This document shows, piece after piece, positions 43,823-52,333 of a stretch of 64,000 bases of DNA. A program made the position numbers and the translations under genes. Source of the stretch: DASRAP01 sp964503275 (GTDB lineage: Bacteria; Gemmatimonadota; Gemmatimonadetes; Gemmatimonadales; Gemmatimonadaceae); NCBI GenBank assembly GCA_964503275.1, contig CAZCZO010000006.1:1-64000 (forward strand), in the 5' to 3' direction. The notes below the pieces were generated by a model. That model ran no database searches and was not told the DNA's origin. It saw only the letters and a program-made list of their open reading frames with translations. Each line of letters starts with the position of its first letter. Position 1 is the stretch's first letter.

Positions 43823-45024
43823 ACCGTCTCCCCGGGCTGCGAGGCGAACCGCTCGCGGAGGCGCGCCGTGAGTGTCGGGCCCAGATAGATCTCGGCGACG
43901 GTGTCGTCGAACACCAGCTCACGCACGGTGCCCGAGACCTTGACCTGTCCGTCGAACATGATGTAGGCGCGGTCGACGATGTCGAGGGTCTGCTCCACGT
44001 TGTGGTCCGAGATCAGCACGCCGATCCCCCGGTGCTTGAGACCGGCGACGATCGACTGGATGTCGTGGACGGCGATGGGGTCGACGCCGGCGAAGGGCTC
44101 GTCGAGCATCATGAACTTGGGCTCGGTGACGAGCGCGCGTGTGATCTCCAGGCGCCGTCGCTCACCGCCCGAGAGGGCGTAGGCCTTGCTGCTCCGCAGA
44201 TGCTTGATGCTGAGCTCATCGAGGAGCGACTCGAGGCGCTCCTCGCGGGCCGCACGGGTGAGCGGGAGCGTTTCGAGGATCGCGAGGAGGTTCTCCTCGA
44301 CCGTCAGCTTGCGGAACACCGAGGGTTCCTGCGACAGATAGCCGATCCCGAGTCGCGCGCGCTTGTACATCGGCATCGCGGTGATGTCACGCCCGTCGAG
44401 GGCGATGGCGCCTGTTCGCGGTGGGATCAATCCGACGATCATGTAGAACGTCGTGGTCTTCCCGGCCCCATTCGGGCCCAGCAGCCCGACGATCTCGCCT
44501 TGCGTCAGGTGGATCCCGACGTCGTTCACGACGGTGCGACGCCGATACACCTTGGTCAGCCCGCGCGCCTCGAGGCGGCTGGGGTTCTCGAGCACGACCA
44601 CCGACTGCGGCGGCGGCGCGACCGCCTGCATGATCCCGGTGGGTCTGAGCGCATGCTGGACCTCTGCACGGTCCGCGACGATGGTCGCCCAGGTCTCGGG
44701 ACGGATCAGGATCGGCGCGTTGGGCTCCAGGAACCGGCCATCGCCGAGGTCGAGCAGTCCCGTCTCGGCGAGCCGCGGCAACGGGCCCATCACCAGGTGC
44801 TCGCGCACTTCGTCCAGGGACAACCGTCCCGCCTCGCGATCCGCGTCGCGGCCCTCGCGGCGCAGCTCGTGCAGGAAGTCCTCCCGGTACCGTGTGGCGG
44901 CGGCGGTCCAGGTGCTGCGGCCGTCCGCGTCGGCCGTGCTGATGATCGCGGAGAGGGCGCGCAGCGTCCCGAGATCGGCGATGCCCCGGGTCTCGAGCAA
45001 GGTGGCGATGGACGGCGGGATCAT
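43819..45024 (-). CDS. lptB: LPS export ABC transporter ATPase LptB with N-terminal extension
   Basis: Drives LPS extraction from the inner membrane with LptFG. Residues about 150-400 are a standard LptB: LEARGLTKVYRRRTVVNDV, Walker A GPNGAGKTTTFYMIVG, Q-loop LSQEPSVFRKLTV, ABC signature LSGGERRRLEITRAL, Walker B MMLDEPFAGVDP and the C-terminal H-loop SDHNVEQTL. Residues 1-150 are extra: a helical region (LETRGIADLGTLRALSAIIS) and a winged-helix-like stretch (LSLDEVREHLVMGPLPRLAE ... TGLLDLGDGRFLEP). ATG 45024 overlaps the lptA stop (ATGA), so the extension looks translated. An internal ATG at 44631 would give 270 residues but has only a weak ribosome site. Confidence 0.9.
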   Translation of the reverse strand: MIPPSIATLLETRGIADLGTLRALSAIISTADADGRSTWTAAATRYREDFLHELRREGRDADREAGRLSLDEVREHLVMGPLPRLAETGLLDLGDGRFLEPNAPILIRPETWATIVADRAEVQHALRPTGIMQAVAPPPQSVVVLENPSRLEARGLTKVYRRRTVVNDVGIHLTQGEIVGLLGPNGAGKTTTFYMIVGLIPPRTGAIALDGRDITAMPMYKRARLGIGYLSQEPSVFRKLTVEENLLAILETLPLTRAAREERLESLLDELSIKHLRSSKAYALSGGERRRLEITRALVTEPKFMMLDEPFAGVDPIAVHDIQSIVAGLKHRGIGVLISDHNVEQTLDIVDRAYIMFDGQVKVSGTVRELVFDDTVAEIYLGPTLTARLRERFASQPGETV

Positions 45025-46376
45025 CGCGCGTCCCTCCGCACGGGCCGCGGGGCGGTCCGTGGCGCCACGGGTTCGATGCGGCCGGGTTCGAGATACACGC
45101 CTTGGGCGTCCTTCGACACATACACCACGGTGACTTCGCCTCCGCTGAACGCGACATCGATCCGCGCACCCAGCACGTAGTTGATCGCCGGACGTCGCTC
45201 GGCGGTATCCCGCGAGGGGATCTGGTAGAACGAGCGCGCACGACCGCGCGCTTCGAGGACCTTGAGCACCGGATTGGCCGACAGTGAGTCGGCACCGGGC
45301 GGCGGCTCGAACACCGCCCGCACGGTGTCGCCCGCGAGCCAATCATCCTCCGCGCTGACGATCGTCGAGTCGGCGGGCGTCGCGGCCCGTGCGCGCCCGA
45401 TGGCCCACAGCTCTTCGATCCGCTGGCCAGGTAATTTGATGTCGATGGAGTCGGCGGTGATGTCGCGCCCACCGGTCACCGCATGGGACGGCACGGGCCC
45501 CCAGGTGCGGACCCGCGCGAGTTGCCCCTCCGCGAAATCGACCAGGATGGTGTCGCTCGACAGGGTGAGCGAATCGCTGAGGGCGACCGCCTCCCCGCGC
45601 GCGAGCACACGGTCGATCCGCCGCTCAGCGCCGACGACATCGATGAACGCGCCACGCAGGGTGAACGGACGCTCGCCCGACGCCTCCATGGACGGCGTGC
45701 CGCCAAGGAGCACGAGGGTCTCCGTCAGTTTGCGCGCCTCGGCACTGTCGGAGCGGGCGACGAGATCCGGCCGGGTGATGACCACCTCGCCGCCGGCGAA
45801 CAGGGCAGAGTCGCCCACGGAGTACATCCGGTCCGCATCGATGCGCGTGGCGAGACTGTCGGGAACGGACAGCGAATCGCGCAGGAGCGCGTGCGGTCGT
45901 CCCAGCGCGAGACTCGACGCCTCCCGTACGCCGACGATGGCGCGGTGATGGATGAGCTGCAGGGCGTCGAGCGAGGTGCCGGTCGCCGAGCGGAGCCGTG
46001 CGTTCCCATCGGCCTCCAGCCGTGCATCCTGTTCGAAGTAGCGCATGACATCGGAGGTCAGCGTGGTGCCGTCCTCCGAGTAGGTCGCCTTCCCGACCAG
46101 GATGAGGAGCCGGGCGTTGCCGAGGTAGGCCGCACTGTCCGCGGTCACGACCATCGTCGTCCCGTCGCAGCGGGCACGCAAGCCACCGGAGATGAACATC
46201 GACGACACGCCACCGGTCGTCGAGTCCCGCAATTGCAGGAGTGTCGCCCGCGGCAGCGGATCGAGCACCATCACACAGCGATCGCGGCTCTGGGCGCGGA
46301 CGGAGTCCGCGCCCAGCGCCGACAGCGCGAGCACGACGAGCGCGATGGCCAGCATCCGCGAACGCGGGCCGATCAC
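45021..46376 (-). CDS. lptA: OstA/LptA-like LPS transport protein
   Basis: Periplasmic bridge protein predicted to carry LPS between inner and outer membranes. The 451-residue product has a signal peptide (MLAIALVVLALSALGADSVRAQ) and repeated OstA-type beta segments. Examples are TMVVTADSAAYLGNARLLIL, GKATYSEDGTTLTSDVMRYF and GRDITADSIDIKLPGQRIEE. Typical LptA is under 200 residues, so this is a long version, perhaps two jellyroll modules. GTG 46376 overlaps the lptC stop. It lies in the conserved lptC-lptA-lptB run. Confidence 0.82.
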   Translation of the reverse strand: MIGPRSRMLAIALVVLALSALGADSVRAQSRDRCVMVLDPLPRATLLQLRDSTTGGVSSMFISGGLRARCDGTTMVVTADSAAYLGNARLLILVGKATYSEDGTTLTSDVMRYFEQDARLEADGNARLRSATGTSLDALQLIHHRAIVGVREASSLALGRPHALLRDSLSVPDSLATRIDADRMYSVGDSALFAGGEVVITRPDLVARSDSAEARKLTETLVLLGGTPSMEASGERPFTLRGAFIDVVGAERRIDRVLARGEAVALSDSLTLSSDTILVDFAEGQLARVRTWGPVPSHAVTGGRDITADSIDIKLPGQRIEELWAIGRARAATPADSTIVSAEDDWLAGDTVRAVFEPPPGADSLSANPVLKVLEARGRARSFYQIPSRDTAERRPAINYVLGARIDVAFSGGEVTVVYVSKDAQGVYLEPGRIEPVAPRTAPRPVRRDAR

Positions 46377-46924
46377 GCGCCCCCGTCCAATCGCAGCGCC
46401 CCCGTGCGTCCTTGGGGGGCACGCTTCACGCGCAGCCGGTTCATCCCCGGGTCGGAGGTGAAGCCGATGCCCCCCATATCGCCGTCGGGGCCGGTCGCGA
46501 GGAAGCTCGAGTCGCTGCTGAGCTCGTTCGCCGCGCGATCGAACTTGAGTTGCGCCGTGGTGAGCCGACGGCCATCGACGGTGACGACCAGGACATCGCC
46601 AAAGGCCTCCATCGACTGACTGTTCAGGTCGTAGAGCGCGAGGTCGGAGGTCATGACGCCGTCACGGGACCCGGTGGTCGTGTAGAACACGGCCTCCACG
46701 ACGCGCAGGTCGAGCCGCGTGTTGTCGTCGAAGAAGTACGCGGTGTCCGCCACGACATCCGCGCGCAACAGCCCGCCGTCGTGGATGCGGAAGGTCACGC
46801 CCAGCATGAACTGGCTCGCGGTGTCGGCCGCGGTGGCGACCTGCGCGACCGGCGGCGGCGCGGGCTCGTCGCAGCCGACCAGTGCGGCGGCGAGCAGGAC
46901 CGTGAGCAGTGAGGCCGCGCGCAT
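46373..46924 (-). CDS. lptC: LPS export lipoprotein/protein LptC
   Basis: Inner-membrane-anchored partner of LptB2FG that passes LPS to LptA. The 183-residue product begins with a lipoprotein-like signal whose lipobox is LVGC (LLTVLLAAALVGCDEP), where E. coli LptC has a plain membrane anchor. The LptC beta jellyroll follows: TFRIHDGGLLRADVVADTAYF, MTSDLALYDLNSQSMEAFGD and AQLKFDRAANELSSDSSFLA. Starts on the kdsD stop and overlaps lptA. Confidence 0.88.
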   Translation of the reverse strand: MRAASLLTVLLAAALVGCDEPAPPPVAQVATAADTASQFMLGVTFRIHDGGLLRADVVADTAYFFDDNTRLDLRVVEAVFYTTTGSRDGVMTSDLALYDLNSQSMEAFGDVLVVTVDGRRLTTAQLKFDRAANELSSDSSFLATGPDGDMGGIGFTSDPGMNRLRVKRAPQGRTGALRLDGGA

Positions 46925-47889
46925 CAGGCGGCCCCCGCGCGCATCAGGTCGTGCAAATGAACGACGCCCACCAACGATCCTTCAGGCGTGAGGACTGGCA
47001 TTGCGATGATCCCGTGTTGTTCCATGCGGTGTACGACGGCGCTGCCCAACTCGTTCATCAGCGCGCGATGCGGCGCCCGCGTCATCACCGCGTCCACCGC
47101 CGTGGTCATGACGTCGCCGCCGTCCCGGAGCAGTCGTGTGAGGTCGCCCGTCGTTATGACACCCGCCATCGCCCCGCTGGGTTCCGTGACCACCGCGAGC
47201 CCTCGATGGGCCGCTAGGACCAGGATGGCCTCGCGCATCGTCGCCGTGCGCGGGACCGTGGCTCCGGCCACGGGGACCATCACGTCGGCCACCGAGGTCA
47301 TCAGGCGACGCCCCAGCGAGCCCCCCGGATGCAGCCGCGCGAAATCCTCGCGCTGGAATCCCTTGACCTCGAGCAGCGCCACCGCGAGCGCGTCCCCGAG
47401 CGCGAGGGCGACGGTGGTGCTCGTCGTCGGGGCCAGGTCATGGGGGCAGGCCTCTTCCCGGACCCAACCGTCCAGGACGACGTCCGCGTAGCGCCCCAGC
47501 GTCGACGTGGCGCTCCCCGTGATCGCGATCACGCCCACGCCCTCGCGCTGCAGCGCCTCCAGCAGGGGGAAGAGCTCCGTGGTCTCGCCGCTCTTGGAGA
47601 GGAGGATCGCCACATCGTCGGACCCGATGATCCCCAGGTCCCCGTGGACGCTCTCCGTCGGGTGCAGGAAGGTCGCCGGGGTCCCGGTGGACGTCATGGT
47701 CGCCGCGATCTTGCGCCCGATCAGGCCGGACTTGCCGATCCCCGCGACGATGACGCGTCCCTTCGCGACGGCCAACAGCCGGACGGCGGCGGCGAAGGGT
47801 GCACCCAAGCGCATCCGGGCCTCCTCGAGGGCGTCGCGCTCCAGCGCGAGCACGCGACTCCCGCGCGCGATGAGCTCGTCGTCGGTCAT
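46924..47889 (-). CDS. kdsD: D-arabinose 5-phosphate isomerase KdsD
   Basis: Makes arabinose-5-phosphate from ribulose-5-phosphate for Kdo synthesis. The 321-residue product has an N-terminal SIS domain (VIVAGIGKSGLIGRKIAATM, STGTPATFLHPTESVHGDLG, LLSKSGETTEL). Two C-terminal CBS domains follow (DVMVPVAGATVPRTATMREA and DAVMTRAPHRALMNELGSAV), which may sense nucleotides. ATG 47889 overlaps the kdsC stop. It is part of kdsB-pyrG-kdsA-kdsC-kdsD-lptCAB. Confidence 0.93.
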   Translation of the reverse strand: MTDDELIARGSRVLALERDALEEARMRLGAPFAAAVRLLAVAKGRVIVAGIGKSGLIGRKIAATMTSTGTPATFLHPTESVHGDLGIIGSDDVAILLSKSGETTELFPLLEALQREGVGVIAITGSATSTLGRYADVVLDGWVREEACPHDLAPTTSTTVALALGDALAVALLEVKGFQREDFARLHPGGSLGRRLMTSVADVMVPVAGATVPRTATMREAILVLAAHRGLAVVTEPSGAMAGVITTGDLTRLLRDGGDVMTTAVDAVMTRAPHRALMNELGSAVVHRMEQHGIIAMPVLTPEGSLVGVVHLHDLMRAGAA

Positions 47890-48431
47890 GACATCCGCTC
47901 CGCGACATACCGCTCGACCACGGCGTCCCATTCGCCGCGTGCGCGGAGCAACAGCTCGGCGAACTCCCGGATGGCGCCGCGGCCGCCGTGGCGCGTCAGG
48001 CACAGCGCGGCGAGTCCCAGGATCTCGGGCACGGCATTGCCCACCGCGACCGGCAACCCGACGGTCCGCATGATGGCGAGGTCGGGCAGGTCATCGCCCA
48101 CGAAGGCCGCGTCGGCAGCATCGACGCCGTGCCGGACGAGCATGCGCTCCCAGAGCGGGAACTTGCGGGCGTCGGGGTCCTGGGCGAGGTCGTCCACCTG
48201 CAGCTCGGCCGCTCGCTGCCGAACACTGTCCGACACGCGGCCGGTCACCAGCACGACCTTGATGCCGGCGAGCCGCAGCAGATGGATCCCGAGTCCGTCC
48301 TGGATGTCGTAGCGCTTGAGCTCCACGGGCTGCGTACCCGCGGCGCCAAGGTAGATGCCCCCGTCGGTGAGCGTCCCATCGACGTCGAGACCGACGAGCC
48401 GGATCCGGCGCGCGAGCGCGGCGTCCATCAT
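47886..48431 (-). CDS. kdsC: 3-deoxy-D-manno-octulosonate 8-phosphate phosphatase KdsC
   Basis: HAD-family tetrameric phosphatase releasing Kdo from Kdo-8-phosphate. The 181-residue product has nucleophile motif GLDVDGTLTDGGIYLG, KRYDIQDGLGIHLLRLAGIK, VTGRVSDSVRQRA and the metal site FVGDDLPDLAIM. The short cap-less form fits KdsC. ATG 48431 (ATGA with the kdsA stop) is chosen; ATG 48428 is equally possible and changes one residue. Confidence 0.92.
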   Translation of the reverse strand: MMDAALARRIRLVGLDVDGTLTDGGIYLGAAGTQPVELKRYDIQDGLGIHLLRLAGIKVVLVTGRVSDSVRQRAAELQVDDLAQDPDARKFPLWERMLVRHGVDAADAAFVGDDLPDLAIMRTVGLPVAVGNAVPEILGLAALCLTRHGGRGAIREFAELLLRARGEWDAVVERYVAERMS

Positions 48432-49249
48432 CCGCGGACGCGCGCCCACACATCCACCGCACGGTGCAGCACGTCACCGAGCTCGTGCAGCGGCAACATG
48501 TTCGGCCCATCGGACGGCGCGTGGTCGGGATCAGGATGGGTCTCGAGGAACAGGCCATCGGCCCCCGCCGCACAGGCCGCGTACGTCAGCGTCGGCACGA
48601 AGGCGCGCAGGCCGCCGCTGCTCCCCCCCACCCCGCGCCCGGGTTGTTGCACCGCGTGGGTGCCATCGAAGATCACCGGGCAGGCGCAGGCCTCGCGCAT
48701 ACGGGCGAAGGTCCGCATGTCCACGACCAGATCGCCATAGCCGAAGAAGGTCCCGCGCTCGGTGACTGCGACGTGGGCAGCTTCCGTGTGCGGCGAGGTC
48801 GCTCGGACCTTCGCGACCGCGCCGCCCATGCCCTCGGGGTGCATCCACTGCCCCTTCTTCACATTGACGGCCTTGCCGGTCGCGCCGGCGGCCTCCAGCA
48901 GGTCCGTCTGCCGACACAGGAAGGCCGGGATCTGCAGGACATCGCAGACCTGGGCGGCGGCGGCGCACTGCGCCGCTTCGTGCACATCCGTGAGCACCGG
49001 CAGGCCCGTGGCCTCACGCACGCGTGCGAGCGCGGCCAGCCCCGCGTCGAGGCCCAGGCCACGCGCGGCGCCCGGGTTGCTGCGGTTCGCTTTGTCGAAC
49101 GAACCCTTGAAGATGATGCCGCCAGGCACCACGTCGGCGAGCCGGGCCAATGACTCCGCGACGCGCAGGTTCAATGCATCATCCTCGAGCTGACAGGGTC
49201 CCGCGATCAGGAACAACTGCTCGCGACGGAACAGCGCGCGGCTCGTCAC
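48428..49249 (-). CDS. kdsA: 3-deoxy-8-phosphooctulonate synthase KdsA
   Basis: Condenses arabinose-5-phosphate with phosphoenolpyruvate. The 273-residue TIM-barrel product has LIAGPCQLEDDALN, GSFDKANRSNPGAARG, TDVHEAAQCAAAA, NVKKGQWMHPEGMG and FDGTHAVQQPG. The Cys in IAGPC is the metal ligand seen in metal-dependent (class II) enzymes such as that of Aquifex, whereas the E. coli enzyme has Asn there. Metal dependence is inferred from that residue. GTG start overlaps the pyrG stop (GTGA). Confidence 0.93.
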   Translation of the reverse strand: MTSRALFRREQLFLIAGPCQLEDDALNLRVAESLARLADVVPGGIIFKGSFDKANRSNPGAARGLGLDAGLAALARVREATGLPVLTDVHEAAQCAAAAQVCDVLQIPAFLCRQTDLLEAAGATGKAVNVKKGQWMHPEGMGGAVAKVRATSPHTEAAHVAVTERGTFFGYGDLVVDMRTFARMREACACPVIFDGTHAVQQPGRGVGGSSGGLRAFVPTLTYAACAAGADGLFLETHPDPDHAPSDGPNMLPLHELGDVLHRAVDVWARVRG

Positions 49250-50910
49250 GCGACGACCGGCTCCGCGGCCGCTGCTCCCGTGGTCGTGCCCACGCGGTGC
49301 AAGTGCGCCGCGCCGATGAAGCCGGCGAAGAGCGGATGCGGGCGCGTCGGCCGGCTCTTCAACTCAGGGTGGAACTGGCATCCGATGAACCACGGGTGCT
49401 CCGCCAGCTCGACGATCTCGACCAGGGAGCCATCGGGCGATGTGCCGCTCAGGAGCAGCCCCGCCGAGGCGAGCGCCTCGCGATACCGGTTCGAGACCTC
49501 GTAGCGGTGCCGATGCCGCTCGCTGATCTCATCCACCCCGTAGGCGCGCGCCGTGCGCGTGCCGGTCTTCAGCCGGGCACTGTAGGCACCCAAGCGCATC
49601 GTGCCGCCCATATCGGTCACCGACTGCTGCGACTCGAGCAGCGCGATCACCGGATGCGCGCACTCCGGCGCGAACTCACTCGAATGCGCCTCCGCGAGGC
49701 CCGCGACGTGCCGCGCGAACTCGATGATCGCGACCTGCATCCCCAAGCAGATGCCGAAGAAGGGGATCCCCCCGTCCCGCGCGGCGCGGATCGCCTCGAC
49801 CATCCCCTCGACCCCGCGGATCCCGAAGCCGCCCGGGACGAGCAGTCCGTCGAACTCCGACAACAGGTCCCGCGCCCGCGCCGCATCGGTGAAGCGGTCG
49901 CTCGAGATCCAGCTGATGTCGACGCCCACGTCGTGCGCGATCCCGCCATGGATCAGCGCTTCCTGGACGCTCTTGTAACTGTCGATGTAGTCCGTGTACT
50001 TCCCGACCACGGCGATGCGGACCCGCGACGTCGGCGCGACGACGCGCTGGACCATGGCGCGCCACGCCGACAGATCGGGCGCGCGCGTCTCGAGGCGCAG
50101 CCGGTCGCACACGCGCTGGTCGAGTCCCTGCTCCGCGAAATGCAACGGGATCTGATAGATGGTCGGCACGTCCCGGCTCTCGACCACGTTCCCGAACTCC
50201 ACGTTGCAGAACAGCGCGATCTTGCGCTTGACGTCCTCCGACAACGGCCGTTCCGTGCGGCAGATCAGGAAGTCCGGCTGGATCCCGATCTCCATGAGGT
50301 CGCGCACGGAGTGCTGCGTGGGCTTGGTCTTCACCTCGCCCGCCGCCGCGATGTACGGCAACAACGTGAGGTGGATGAAGATCGCGTGGTCGCGCCCCAC
50401 GTCATGCCGGAACTGCCGGATCGCTTCGAGGAACGGCAGCGACTCGATGTCTCCGACGGTCCCGCCGATCTCGACGATCACGACGTCGTTCTCGGGCGCC
50501 AGTCGCTTGATGGCCGCCTTGATCTCGTCCGTGATGTGCGGGATGACCTGCACCGTCGATCCGAGATACTCGCCCCGCCGCTCCTTGTTGATGACGTTCG
50601 AGTAGATCCGCCCCGTCGTCACATTGTTGGCCTGCGACAGCGAGCGGTCGATGAAGCGTTCGTAGTGGCCAAGATCGAGATCCGTCTCGGCCCCGTCATC
50701 GGTCACGAAGACCTCACCGTGTTGGAACGGCGACATCGTGCCGGGATCGACGTTGAGATACGGGTCGAACTTCATGATGGTGACGCGCAGGTCGCGCTCG
50801 GCCAGCAGACGACCGAGCGAGGCCGCGGCGATCCCCTTGCCGAGCGAGGACACGACGCCGCCCGTGACGAAGATGTACTTGGTGGTGGTCATCGGAGACG
50901 TGGTGGACAT
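49246..50910 (-). CDS. pyrG: CTP synthase
   Basis: Amidates UTP to CTP using glutamine. CTP is the co-substrate of KdsB, encoded upstream in the same run. The 554-residue product has an N-terminal synthetase domain (KYIFVTGGVVSSLGKGIAAA, KFDPYLNVDPGTMSPFQHGE, VEIGGTVGDIESLPF). A C-terminal class I glutaminase follows with the nucleophile Cys in FGICLGMQ and the His-Glu pair in CQFHPELKSRP. ATG 50910 overlaps the kdsB stop; ATG 50892 in frame is an alternative. Confidence 0.96.
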   Translation of the reverse strand: MSTTSPMTTTKYIFVTGGVVSSLGKGIAAASLGRLLAERDLRVTIMKFDPYLNVDPGTMSPFQHGEVFVTDDGAETDLDLGHYERFIDRSLSQANNVTTGRIYSNVINKERRGEYLGSTVQVIPHITDEIKAAIKRLAPENDVVIVEIGGTVGDIESLPFLEAIRQFRHDVGRDHAIFIHLTLLPYIAAAGEVKTKPTQHSVRDLMEIGIQPDFLICRTERPLSEDVKRKIALFCNVEFGNVVESRDVPTIYQIPLHFAEQGLDQRVCDRLRLETRAPDLSAWRAMVQRVVAPTSRVRIAVVGKYTDYIDSYKSVQEALIHGGIAHDVGVDISWISSDRFTDAARARDLLSEFDGLLVPGGFGIRGVEGMVEAIRAARDGGIPFFGICLGMQVAIIEFARHVAGLAEAHSSEFAPECAHPVIALLESQQSVTDMGGTMRLGAYSARLKTGTRTARAYGVDEISERHRHRYEVSNRYREALASAGLLLSGTSPDGSLVEIVELAEHPWFIGCQFHPELKSRPTRPHPLFAGFIGAAHLHRVGTTTGAAAAEPVVA

Positions 50911-51671
50911 CAGGACAAGGGGACAGGAGCAACGGACCACCGGGCGTTGGCCCGCGCGAGATCCTCAGGAGTATCGATGCCGCCGCCGAGCACGGGGCCG
51001 ACGGTCGCGACCCCCATCGCCAGGCCCGCGGCGAGCGCGCGCAGCTGCTCAAGGCGCTCCGTCAGTTCGAGCGGATGCGGCGGGAGGGCGACCCACGCAG
51101 CGAGCGCCTCGCGGCGATAGGCGTACACGCCCAGGTGTTGACGCAGGAGCGGTTCCCGATGCGCCGCGTCTGCGGGATCCCGCAGGAACGGGATCGGCGC
51201 CCGGGAGAAGTACATCGCGCGATCCGAGGCGTCCACCACGACCTTCACCGCAGACGGATCCTCGAGGACGGACGCTGTTGCCGTCGCAGCGGCGGTGCCG
51301 AGCGGGAACCCACGATCGCGGACCATGGTCACGGCCCCGCGCACCGCATCGCCGGAGAGATAGGGCTCGTCGCCCTGCACGTTCACGATCACGTCGAAGT
51401 CCGCGAAGGCCCGCCCACGGGCGACCTCCGCGACGCGGTCCGTGCCCGAGGGGTGCGAGGCGTCGGTGAGCACGACCTCGCCGCCCGCCGCACGCACCAC
51501 ATCGGCGATCTCGTCGGCGTCCGTGGCGACCACCACGCGGTCGGCCGCGCGCATGGCCACGACGCGCTCCCACACGCGGACGATCATGGGGGCCCCGCCC
51601 AACAGCAACAGGGGCTTGCGGGGCAGTCGCGTCGCCCCGAGCCGGGCTGGAATGACAGCCAAGGTACTCAT
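50910..51671 (-). CDS. kdsB: 3-deoxy-manno-octulosonate cytidylyltransferase KdsB
   Basis: Activates Kdo as CMP-Kdo. The 253-residue product has VIPARLGATRLPRKPLLLLG, VVVATDADEIADVVRAAGG, SHPSGTDRVAEVA, IVNVQGDEPYLSGDAV and FSRAPIPFLRD. It is the first gene of the kds-lpt-rpoN run, with a promoter-like site in the 80-base gap behind trpG/pabA. No Shine-Dalgarno sequence is evident before ATG 51671. Confidence 0.95.
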   Translation of the reverse strand: MSTLAVIPARLGATRLPRKPLLLLGGAPMIVRVWERVVAMRAADRVVVATDADEIADVVRAAGGEVVLTDASHPSGTDRVAEVARGRAFADFDVIVNVQGDEPYLSGDAVRGAVTMVRDRGFPLGTAAATATASVLEDPSAVKVVVDASDRAMYFSRAPIPFLRDPADAAHREPLLRQHLGVYAYRREALAAWVALPPHPLELTERLEQLRALAAGLAMGVATVGPVLGGGIDTPEDLARANARWSVAPVPLS

Positions 51672-51720
51672 CGGGACGGGCCGGAATGGGGGAGCGCAGA
51701 CGCAAAATCCACGCCAGAGC

Positions 51721-51748
51721 AATCTACCCGACGTACAGCGAGTGTCCA
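51721..51748 (-). promoter_or_regulatory. candidate promoter for kdsB-pyrG-kds-lpt-rpoN
   Basis: On the minus strand TGGACA (51748-51743) and TAGATT (51726-51721) are 16 bases apart, in the gap between trpG/pabA and kdsB. Start of transcription is expected near 51714, giving a leader of about 43 bases. The -35 core TGGAC also occurs before the TPR gene at 19492. Confidence 0.5.
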
Positions 51749-51751
51749 GCC

Positions 51752-52333
51752 CTACGCGCGTCGCGCCATGGACAGGAAGTTCGCGAGGATCTGGCGGCCG
51801 TGCTGGGTCAGGATCGACTCCGGGTGGAACTGGACGCCCCAGACCGGGTGCGTGCGGTGGCGGAGGGCATGGATCTCCGTGGGGTCGTCGGCGGCCACCG
51901 CCGTGACCTCCAAGTGCTCGGGAAAGGTCGACGACTCGACGATCAGCGAGTGGTAGCGCATCACCTCAAAGGGCGACGGGATACCTTCGAAGAGCCCCGT
52001 CCCATCGTGAGTGATCAGGGAGGTCTTGCCGTGCATGACCCGATCCGCCCGGACGACGCGCCCCCCATAGGCCTCGCCGATCGCCTGATGGCCCAGACAC
52101 ACGCCCAGCATCGGGATCTCATGACCCCAGCGGGCGATCACCGGGATCGTGATGCCCGCCTCGGCGGGCGTGCAGGGGCCGGGCGACAGCACGATCGCGG
52201 TCGGATCCATCGCGCCGACCTCCTCGACGCTGAGCGCGTCATTGCGACGGACCTGCAGCGATTCGCCCAACTCGCCGAGGTACTGCACGAGGTTATAGGT
52301 GAACGAGTCGTAGTTGTCGATGACCAGGATCAT
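51752..52333 (-). CDS. anthranilate / aminodeoxychorismate synthase glutaminase component
   Basis: Class I glutamine amidotransferase that supplies ammonia to TrpE or PabB. The 193-residue product has MILVIDNYDSFTYNLVQYLG, LSPGPCTPAEAGI, the catalytic Cys in MLGVCLGHQAIGEAYGG and the His-Glu pair in GVQFHPESILTQHG. Sequence does not separate TrpG from PabA, and no TrpE or PabB gene is adjacent, which would suit an amphibolic subunit. Starts at the xer stop (TGATG). Confidence 0.9.
   Translation of the reverse strand: MILVIDNYDSFTYNLVQYLGELGESLQVRRNDALSVEEVGAMDPTAIVLSPGPCTPAEAGITIPVIARWGHEIPMLGVCLGHQAIGEAYGGRVVRADRVMHGKTSLITHDGTGLFEGIPSPFEVMRYHSLIVESSTFPEHLEVTAVAADDPTEIHALRHRTHPVWGVQFHPESILTQHGRQILANFLSMARRA

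Noticed and set aside
44631..45024. The LptB extension as a separate small gene
   Set aside because: No stop codon separates it from the ABC domain; a distinct gene would need its own stop.
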